A DNA stretch of 18,668 nucleotides. Origin: Candidatus Bathyarchaeota archaeon. Its GTDB lineage: Archaea; Thermoproteota; Bathyarchaeia; TCS64. The stretch lies in contig CALGBN010000400.1 of assembly GCA_937877765.1 (NCBI GenBank), positions 1 to 18,668 on the forward strand. The letters run 5' to 3'. A program made the position numbers and the translations under genes. Under the pieces are notes generated by a model. The model had not been told where the DNA came from. It saw nothing but the letters and a program-made list of their open reading frames with translations, and ran no database searches. Below are positions 13,403-18,668 of the stretch, piece after piece. How positions within the stretch are numbered: the first letter of the stretch is position 1; every line of letters begins with the position of its first letter.

Positions 13403-14698
13403 TTATCCCAGATGTTCAGCGATCCCCTCTGCCGCCACGAGTCCAGTGGCGGCTGCTCCTACTATCCCCCTGCTCACTCCTGCGCCGTCCCCTGCTACGT
13501 ATAGGTTTGGTATTCGTGTTCGGAGGTGTTTGTCGGTGGCTATTCGCATTGCGTAGAACTTGATTTCTGGTCCATAGATTAGCGTGCTATCGCTGTTGAT
13601 TCCGGGCATTACCTTGTCCAGCATCTCCAAGCCTTCTGTGAGGTCTGTGATTATCCTTTGAGGGAAAGCCATGGTGAGGTCTCCCGGTGTTACGTCTCTG
13701 AGAGTAGGTGTTACGTGGCTTCTGTCTATGCGCTCCCATGTGCTTCTCTGATGTTTGCGCAGGTCTCCGAGGCGTTGTAGTATTGGTTTGTGTCCTCCTA
13801 GCGTGTTTGCGAGCTGAGCTATCCTGTGTCCGTATACTGTTGTGTTTTCCAGTGGCTGTGTTAATCTCATGCGTGTGAGTAGTGCGAAGTTGGTGTTTCT
13901 GCTCTTGGTGTCCCTCATGCTGTGTCCGTTTGCTCCGAATAGTCCATCTCCATAGGGTTCTCTGACTACGAAGCCTGCGGGGCATACGCAGAATGTTCGT
14001 ACAAAGTCGTCGTAGCTTGGGGTGTACATGTGGAATTTGGGGTCCCAGCATCCGTAGCCGTGGATTACCTCATCCATTACCTCGTTAGGTACCTCTACTC
14101 TTACTCCGACGTCTATGGGATTGTACTTCATGGGTACGTTGTTCTTGTTCATCTGGTCTATGAGCCACTGGCTTCCTATCCTACCGGGGGCTAGGAGTAC
14201 TGCATCCGCGGGGAATGTCTCATCATCATTAACAATACCCGATACTTTTCCATCTTTTACTATGATGTCATTGGCACTTGTCATGAGCCTGATATCGACG
14301 CCGTTGTCCTCTAATTGTTTCTGCATCCGCGCCATAACGTCTGGCAGATAATCGGAGCCAATGTGGTTCTGCTCTATCTTAACAAACTTGATACCGGCTT
14401 TACTTGCCTCTGTCTCCAGTTTCTTCAAACCTTCTTCGTCGCTGTGCGCCATTTCGACGCCTAGTTGTGTGAAGCTGTCTCTGATTTGGTATGTGAGTCT
14501 CCATGCTTCCTCTGGGGTCATGAACTCTGTGAGGTCTCCTCCGATTCGTGGATGGAAATTGAGTTTTCCGTCGCTATGGAGTCCACTGCCTCCTACAAAG
14601 TTTCTTTTTTCGAGAATTGTGATGTTGTATTTCTGGCTGAGTCTATGTGCTGCCCATAATCCGGCTGGGCCGGCTCCGACGATAACGATCTTGCTCAA
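13403..14698 (-). CDS. FAD-dependent dehydrogenase (COG2509-like)
   Basis: A 431-residue flavoprotein. The N-terminal Rossmann motif IVIVGAGPAGLWAAHRL (GAGPAG at 8-13) is followed by an acidic strand end ILEKRNFVGGSG and by LHSDGKLNFHPRIGGDLTEF. The second nucleotide-site segment is DAVLLAPGRIGSQW, and the C-terminus has LYVAGDGAGVSRGIVGAAATG, the usual FAD-closing block. The pattern fits the uncharacterised FAD-dependent dehydrogenases of COG2509; the substrate is not known, and geranylgeranyl reductase is unlikely because its usual motifs are not seen. The start is TTG at 14698 (LSKIVIVG); no better start is near. A TATA-like CCTAAAAGG is about 37 bases upstream. Confidence 0.88.
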   Translation of the reverse strand: MSKIVIVGAGPAGLWAAHRLSQKYNITILEKRNFVGGSGLHSDGKLNFHPRIGGDLTEFMTPEEAWRLTYQIRDSFTQLGVEMAHSDEEGLKKLETEASKAGIKFVKIEQNHIGSDYLPDVMARMQKQLEDNGVDIRLMTSANDIIVKDGKVSGIVNDDETFPADAVLLAPGRIGSQWLIDQMNKNNVPMKYNPIDVGVRVEVPNEVMDEVIHGYGCWDPKFHMYTPSYDDFVRTFCVCPAGFVVREPYGDGLFGANGHSMRDTKSRNTNFALLTRMRLTQPLENTTVYGHRIAQLANTLGGHKPILQRLGDLRKHQRSTWERIDRSHVTPTLRDVTPGDLTMAFPQRIITDLTEGLEMLDKVMPGINSDSTLIYGPEIKFYAMRIATDKHLRTRIPNLYVAGDGAGVSRGIVGAAATGLVAAEGIAEHLG

Positions 14699-14876
14699 GG
14701 GTTACCGTTGTTATTGCTCCTCGTCTTTCCTTTTAGGAGTATCGATTCATTGGTCGGTATCTTTGGTACTGATTAACCGGGATTCTGGTATAGATCATGA
14801 TCAGAAAGAAGCGTTTCTGGGGCGTCATCTGTGATTAGAGCTTGTTTTGGGGCTGGGATCGGTTGCCCCCCTCCCC

Positions 14877-15458
14877 CTATGGTGGAGGTTTAAGCAATCG
14901 CCTGTATCCCTGCATGTCCCAGTAGATGAGCAGCATCACAGGAAACATGATCACCAAGACATACATCATCACAGCGTCAAGCGTGACACTCAAGAGAAAC
15001 CAGATCACCGCTAACGAGAAAATAAAGTATAATCCAAGTTGTCTAATCCTGCGTGATATTGTCTGTCTGAGCGTATCAGGTGGGAATAGATCAATCCAGA
15101 TATTATCAGTAACCTCTACTCCAAGTTCTTCATAGAGTTCCAGTAGCTTGGTACCCCAGTAAATATATCCCCCTGTCTTTTTCCCATGCAGCGCCTGAGT
15201 AATTGTGAAGTTTACATGGACGTTTTCATCAAAGCCAGAAAACCCTACGTGTATATTCTTGGGTAGGCTATCCGTTGGTCCCGTATGATATTGTAAGACT
15301 TCAGCGCTATAGTATGCTTCAAGTTCTGTGGGTGGGTTTTCTTTTGTTACATTGCAGCCGTTGAAACGGAGCCATATATTGATGGTCTCATAAACCTCTT
15401 CAACGGTGCCTTGGCGTACTATTATACTCTGTGTGTATGGGGATGTTCTTGTGAACAC
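14877..15458 (-). CDS. Unknown two-helix membrane protein
   Basis: A 193-residue protein that I do not recognise. Residues 1-140 look soluble and mixed alpha/beta, with IIVRQGTVEEVYETINIWLR, a strand pair around NIHVGFSGFDENVHVNFTIT and IYWGTKLLELYEELGVEVTD. Two closely spaced membrane helices follow at about 141-159 and 161-180, then a short tail ending RRLLKPPP. There is no signal peptide, so the large domain is probably cytoplasmic. The start GTG at 15458 is 34 bases from a TATA-like ATTTATTT on the minus strand. The gene stands alone, divergent from purC, and its neighbours give no hint of function. Confidence 0.8.
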   Translation of the reverse strand: MFTRTSPYTQSIIVRQGTVEEVYETINIWLRFNGCNVTKENPPTELEAYYSAEVLQYHTGPTDSLPKNIHVGFSGFDENVHVNFTITQALHGKKTGGYIYWGTKLLELYEELGVEVTDNIWIDLFPPDTLRQTISRRIRQLGLYFIFSLAVIWFLLSVTLDAVMMYVLVIMFPVMLLIYWDMQGYRRLLKPPP

Positions 15459-15560
15459 GTGTCTCAGTATTTGTTATTGTAAGGTGAAATAAATTCATCT
15501 TTTGGATAGGTCTCTGGGTTGCGTCGCTCCATAAATTTTGCGTCTTTTTGTTAAAAACTT

Positions 15561-15570
15561 CTTAAATATT
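15561..15570 (+). promoter_or_regulatory. TATA box of purC-purF
   Basis: CTTAAATATT is about 52 bases before the TTG at 15617, giving a leader of roughly 22 bases. The leader includes GGTG (15606-15609), a Shine-Dalgarno-type site with seven bases to the TTG. Confidence 0.5.
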
Positions 15571-15616
15571 CGTATGTAATGTGCTATGCGTGTAACACTT
15601 CCTTTGGTGTATTAAT

Positions 15617-16567
15617 TTGAAAGATAGTATGATGGTTGATAGCCCCCTAGGATTGGGGAAAATCGAGGTACTCAAATCCTCAGATATGTTCAACGGAAAC
15701 CCGGAACCCAGAAGGGGAAAAGTAAGAGATGTCTATGATATGGGCGATCACATGTTTATCGTCACAACAGACAGAATCAGCGCATTTGACGTGGTCTACC
15801 CTACACTGATACCCCACAAAGGTCCAAGCCTCCACGCCCTTAGCCTATTCTGGTTCAAAGAGACAGAGGATATAATCAAAAATCACCTGCTTGAGGTCGT
15901 TGATGAACGCACAGTCAAGGTTGTCAAAGCGAAACGAGTTGACGTCGAATGGGTATGCAGAGCTTATCTCTATGGTTCAGCTTGGAGAGCCTACAACAAG
16001 GGTGCAAGAACAATCAGCGGTGTTGATCTGCCTGATGGTTTAGTGATGGCTGAGGAGCTGCCTGAAGTTATTCTGACTCCAACCACCAAGGAAGACTCAG
16101 GACACGACATGGAGATCAGTAAAGCCGAGGCAATCGAGCGAGGGCTCAGCACCAAGGACGAGTGGGAGTTACTAGAAGAAGCCACGTTCAAGCTATTCGA
16201 GCGATACCAAAAAGTCTCCAAGAAACATGGCTTGATCATACCTGACTTCAAACTAGAGTTCGGTACTGTAGGCGACGAGTACATCCAGATCGATGAACCT
16301 CCAACCCACGACAGTGCAAGATACTGGGCAGAACAGTTCTATGAACCCGGTAAACCACAGGAAGCCACATGTCTGGACAAGGAGTTCCTAAGAAGCTACC
16401 TACGAAACATCGGATACATGGGTGACGGGCCACCGCCAACCATCCCAGCTCCTGTTGTACGTGAGGTAAGCAAACGCTGTATAGCATCATACAAGGTGCT
16501 CAGCGGACAAGCAAAGCTAGAAGACTTCAACCTCAAGACAATAGATCAGGTAATGGAGGAGCTATAG
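15617..16567 (+). CDS. purC: Phosphoribosylaminoimidazole-succinocarboxamide synthase
   Basis: SAICAR synthetase joins CAIR and aspartate with ATP in de novo purine synthesis. Motifs include RRGKVRDVYDMGDHMFIVTT (nucleotide loop), DRISAFDV (residues 52-59), VEWVCRAYLYGSAW, LTPTTKEDSGHD and LIIPDFKLEFG followed by a DEPPTHDSARYW segment. At 316 residues it is of the long type (yeast about 306) rather than the short bacterial type (about 240). TTG at 15617 was chosen because GGTG stands seven bases before it; ATG at 15629 or 15632 is possible and would lose four or five residues. Its TAG overlaps the purF GTG (TAGTG, 16565-16569). Confidence 0.96.
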   Translation: MKDSMMVDSPLGLGKIEVLKSSDMFNGNPEPRRGKVRDVYDMGDHMFIVTTDRISAFDVVYPTLIPHKGPSLHALSLFWFKETEDIIKNHLLEVVDERTVKVVKAKRVDVEWVCRAYLYGSAWRAYNKGARTISGVDLPDGLVMAEELPEVILTPTTKEDSGHDMEISKAEAIERGLSTKDEWELLEEATFKLFERYQKVSKKHGLIIPDFKLEFGTVGDEYIQIDEPPTHDSARYWAEQFYEPGKPQEATCLDKEFLRSYLRNIGYMGDGPPPTIPAPVVREVSKRCIASYKVLSGQAKLEDFNLKTIDQVMEEL

Positions 16568-18018
16568 TGGAGCTTCGGGAAAAATGCGGCGTATTCGGCA
16601 TCTATAGCCCGGATGAGCAGATTTTCCCGTACCTATACTGGGGCATGCTCGCCCAGAACCACCGTGGACACCAGAGCCACGGCTTCGCAACATACAATAA
16701 TGGCTTAGAGTTCTACACTGAACTCGGGCTCATTCCACCAATCAAGGAACCCGGAAAAGAGAGCCGAGTCAAACAACTCCCTGGAAACATCGGGATCGCG
16801 AACGTCAGGTACACTACCAGCGGTAGCAACGAGTACGCTGCATTATGCTATGACGCCATGCCTATACTGAGTGTCGGTGAGTCACGTAGCCTCGTACTTA
16901 GCTTCAACGGCAACATCGTCAACGTCAGAGAACTCCAAGAAAAAGTAGGAGTAAACAAGGACACATCAGACAGCCACGCCCTAGCAGCCCTCATAGTCAA
17001 AAAACTAGAAGAAACAGGAAGCCTACCAAAGGCGGTCACCGAGCTAATGCAGGTTGTTGATGGAGCCTACAGCATCACAAGCATCCTAGACGACGGCACA
17101 TTATTCGCATTCAAAGACCCTTGGGGCATCAAACCCCTCTGTTATGGGTTTAGTGACGGAAAATATGCGTTTAGCAGCGAGAGCACAGGCTTAGCCATCA
17201 ATGGCATCGAGTGGCAGCGTGAACTTAGACCTGGTGAGTTGTTGGTTGTTAAGGATGGGATGATGTCTCAGGTTCAAGCATTTCCTAGTAAGGAGCAGGC
17301 TTTCTGTGCCTTTGAGTATGCTTACTTTAGCAGACCAGATAGCAGATTCAATGGAAAATACGTCTATGAGGTACGCCGAGACCTTGGAGCAGCATTAGCC
17401 CGAATATACAAGGATAAGGTTGATCGCTGTGATGTGGTTGTCTGTCTGCCTGAGAGTGCTAACGATGCTGCTTATGGGTTCCATGAGGCGTCTGGGCTTA
17501 GATGGGAGATGGCGTTAAGACGTCACAGATATGTTTCTCAGCGTGCTTTCATCACTGATGGCGTAGACCGTCAAAGCGTCATATATCGTAAACTCAACAT
17601 TTTGGCGCCTAAGATTGTGGGTAAGCGTATCGCTGTGGTTGATGACAGCATCGTCAGAGGCGACACGATGCGTGGAAACATCAAACGCCTCAGAGACGCA
17701 GGTGCCCGAGAAGTCCACTTATTCATCAGTTATCCAAAGATCATTGGACCCTGCTTCTACGGAATCGACATGAGTACCTACAGCGAACTAATAGGTGCAA
17801 GGATGAACTCAGAGGAGATGGCGGAAGAGCTTGGCGCAGACAGTGTCAACTATATGCCAATTGATGAGTACATCAAAGAGACTGGCATGAGGCGAGATCA
17901 GCTGTGTATCGGCTGTATATCCAACAAGTACCCGACTCCTACAGCTGACAACATTGCATCCGATATACGTGAAGAACTCGCCAAGGGCGGCGAAGAGAAA
18001 GGCAGAGCCTACGAGTAG
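16567..18018 (+). CDS. purF: Amidophosphoribosyltransferase
   Basis: First committed enzyme of purine synthesis: moves the glutamine amide to PRPP to give phosphoribosylamine. It has 483 residues. The N-terminal glutaminase starts at Cys7 (EKCGVFGIYSPDE), so a six-residue propeptide must be removed. The PRPP loop is IAVVDDSIVRGDT (355-367). Cys247 (FCAFEYAYFSRPDS), Cys396 (GPCFYGIDMS), Cys447 and Cys450 (QLCIGCISNKYPT) align with the four 4Fe-4S ligands of the Bacillus-type enzyme, so this is an iron-sulfur form. GTG at 16567 overlaps the purC stop, so the genes are coupled. The codon style changes to T/G-ending between about 17140 and 17330. Confidence 0.97.
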   Translation: MELREKCGVFGIYSPDEQIFPYLYWGMLAQNHRGHQSHGFATYNNGLEFYTELGLIPPIKEPGKESRVKQLPGNIGIANVRYTTSGSNEYAALCYDAMPILSVGESRSLVLSFNGNIVNVRELQEKVGVNKDTSDSHALAALIVKKLEETGSLPKAVTELMQVVDGAYSITSILDDGTLFAFKDPWGIKPLCYGFSDGKYAFSSESTGLAINGIEWQRELRPGELLVVKDGMMSQVQAFPSKEQAFCAFEYAYFSRPDSRFNGKYVYEVRRDLGAALARIYKDKVDRCDVVVCLPESANDAAYGFHEASGLRWEMALRRHRYVSQRAFITDGVDRQSVIYRKLNILAPKIVGKRIAVVDDSIVRGDTMRGNIKRLRDAGAREVHLFISYPKIIGPCFYGIDMSTYSELIGARMNSEEMAEELGADSVNYMPIDEYIKETGMRRDQLCIGCISNKYPTPTADNIASDIREELAKGGEEKGRAYE

Positions 18019-18021
18019 TCC

Positions 18022-18477
18022 CTATTTTTCAGCTTCTATTTTGAATATTGATAATGTTAGCAGTATCAGTGCTGAGAATCCAGCGATCTCTGGGCTTACT
18101 CTATATGGTCTTACTTGTGTATCTGATTTCTCGCTGTAGATTATCTCGTAACCTGTTTCAGTCTCCTCTAAGAACATGAGGTGTGTCTTTGTTGGGTCTA
18201 GGTTGCTTGCTGGTACCAGTATCTCTAGTTCCGCTACTGATCCCTTAGAGTAGAGTGGGGTCATCTCTATGGTCTCTGTCTTGAGTATTCTGTCAACCTT
18301 TACAGTTGATACTTGTCTGTTCTCGTAGGGGTGAGTTTCTATTATTCTGCCTTCTATTATGAGGTCGGCTGTTTCCCATCTTTTCTCGTTCGGTGTGATG
18401 GCTGTACATGTGGCTGGTGTTACCAGTATCAAAAACATTAAGACCTGTATCCAACGCGTCTTGTCACTGGGTCTCAT
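18022..18477 (-). CDS. Unknown exported protein with C-terminal membrane anchor
   Basis: The real start is ATG at 18477, giving 151 residues. The frame runs upstream through adapter sequence to 18618, but that part begins MCIRDS, the known translation of Nextera adapter, and is an artefact. Residues 1-26 form a signal peptide (KTRWIQVLMFLILVTPATC, cleavage probably near TCTA). The mature domain is beta-rich (ADLIIEGRIIETHPYENRQV, STVKVDRILKTETIEM, AELEILVPAS, THLMFLEETETGYEI), similar in style to small exported beta-barrel proteins, and a hydrophobic stretch at about 129-145 with a charged tail would anchor it. Function unknown. It is convergent with purF (three bases apart) and divergent from purE. 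Confidence 0.75.
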   Translation of the reverse strand: MRPSDKTRWIQVLMFLILVTPATCTAITPNEKRWETADLIIEGRIIETHPYENRQVSTVKVDRILKTETIEMTPLYSKGSVAELEILVPASNLDPTKTHLMFLEETETGYEIIYSEKSDTQVRPYRVSPEIAGFSALILLTLSIFKIEAEK

Positions 18478-18504
18478 ATTATTGTTTGACACCACAGTGG
18501 GCAA

Positions 18505-18512
18505 TTTAATAA
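18505..18512. promoter_or_regulatory. Shared divergent TATA box for purE and the exported protein gene
   Basis: TTTAATAA is centred about 27 bases before the purE ATG (18536), which predicts a leaderless transcript, and about 31 bases before the minus-strand ATG at 18477. It is the only AT-rich box in the 58-base gap. Confidence 0.5.
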
Positions 18513-18535
18513 GACCGTCACCCGATAAACTCAAC

Positions 18536-18601
18536 ATGGCAAACGTATCAATTATAATCGGCAGCACATCAGACCAAGAACTAGGCGACAAAGCAAAACA
18601 G
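18536..18601 (+). CDS. purE: N5-carboxyaminoimidazole ribonucleotide mutase, N-terminal fragment
   Basis: Only 22 codons are genomic. They read MANVSIIIGSTSDQELGDKA then KQ, which fits the start of PurE: a first strand followed by the GSxSD loop that binds the substrate phosphate. PurE makes 4-carboxyaminoimidazole ribonucleotide, the direct substrate of PurC, so the location beside purC-purF makes sense. The gene is cut at 18601, where Nextera adapter begins; the following LSLIHI in translation is adapter, not protein. The identification rests on a short stretch plus context. Confidence 0.75.
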
Positions 18602-18668
18602 CTGTCTCTTATACACATCTGACGCTGCCGACGAATTAGACGGTGTAGATCTCGGTGGTCGCCGTATC
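18602..18668. other. Illumina Nextera adapter (assembly contaminant)
   Basis: 18602-18620 is the 19-base Tn5 mosaic end as seen in Nextera read-through (CTGTCTCTTATACACATCT). 18621-18634 (GACGCTGCCGACGA) is the rest of the Nextera read 1 primer complement. 18635-18642 (ATTAGACG) is in the index position, and 18643-18668 begins GTGTAGATCTCGGTGGTCGC, the complement of the P5 flow-cell adapter. This is synthetic sequence and should be trimmed; it is not a mobile element of the organism. Confidence 0.98.

Noticed and set aside
13587..14051. 154-codon frame inside the FAD dehydrogenase, and similar long frames within atpB, the MFS and the amidohydrolase genes
   Set aside because: They lie in other frames of well-supported genes and read as low-complexity Arg/His/Ser-rich sequence with no domain logic.
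18478..18618. N-terminal 47 residues beginning MCIRDS on the exported protein
   Set aside because: The first residues are translated Nextera adapter and the rest is antisense to purE and the promoter; a signal peptide begins properly at ATG 18477.
18602..18620. Transposon end (Tn5 mosaic end) as a natural mobile element
   Set aside because: It is followed by primer, index and P5 sequence in the exact order of an Illumina library, so it is synthetic.
1..18668. tRNA, rRNA, CRISPR array, insertion sequence or prophage
   Set aside because: No cloverleaf, rRNA core sequence, regularly spaced repeats, transposase or phage gene was seen on either strand.

Overview
This window is archaeal. It carries an A-type ATP synthase operon, a eukaryote-like ribosomal protein eS26, a CDP-alcohol phosphotransferase of the archaetidylinositol type, AT-rich TATA boxes about 25 bases ahead of many start codons (leaderless transcripts), and a ThiS/SAMP-like ubiquitin fold protein with a JAMM protease. 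Protein eS26 is known from TACK and Asgard archaea and is missing from classical Euryarchaeota, so a TACK or Asgard lineage is the best inference; I cannot name the lineage. The last 67 bases are Illumina Nextera adapter, so this is very likely a metagenome or single-cell contig, and the genomic sequence stops at 18601.

Layout. 1-4461: atpA (5' truncated by the contig start), atpB, atpD, atpC, all on + and tightly packed. 4494-5066: a pyruvate-kinase-C-terminal-like protein. 5067-5442: intergenic, with a possible 31-residue membrane peptide or structured RNA. 5443-6673: a compact group made of a small unknown protein, a JAMM/MPN+ metalloprotease, a ubiquitin-like protein ending in Gly-Gly (convergent with the JAMM gene and overlapping it by 17 bases) and an HELMH metallopeptidase. 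6756-8328: an ECF transporter S component, a DUF4430 (transcobalamin-C-terminal-like) membrane-anchored protein and a winged-helix DUF4443-type regulator, with a palindromic operator at the promoter. 8325-12411: an MFS transporter, a gamma-glutamylcyclotransferase-like protein, a YtcJ-type amidohydrolase and an SGNH hydrolase. 12463-14698: eS26, a CDP-alcohol phosphotransferase and a COG2509-type FAD dehydrogenase. 14877-15458: an unknown two-helix membrane protein. 15617-18601: purC-purF, an unknown exported protein, and the start of purE cut by adapter.

How the genes work together. The ATP synthase genes build the catalytic head (A3B3), the rotor stalk (D) and the rotor-membrane adaptor (C) of the ion-driven ATP synthase. 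purC, purF and purE are three steps of de novo IMP synthesis. The S component and DUF4430 protein look like a corrinoid (or other vitamin) capture and uptake pair with a local regulator. The most interesting part is the ubiquitin-like/JAMM/metallopeptidase group, which could be a small protein-modifier and deconjugation system, or a sulfur-carrier system like CysO-Mec. No E1-like activating enzyme is in the window, so this remains an inference.

Several divergent gene pairs share one nearly symmetrical TATA box. Genes with the box about 25 bases from the start all begin with ATG, while most genes with longer leaders begin with TTG or GTG.
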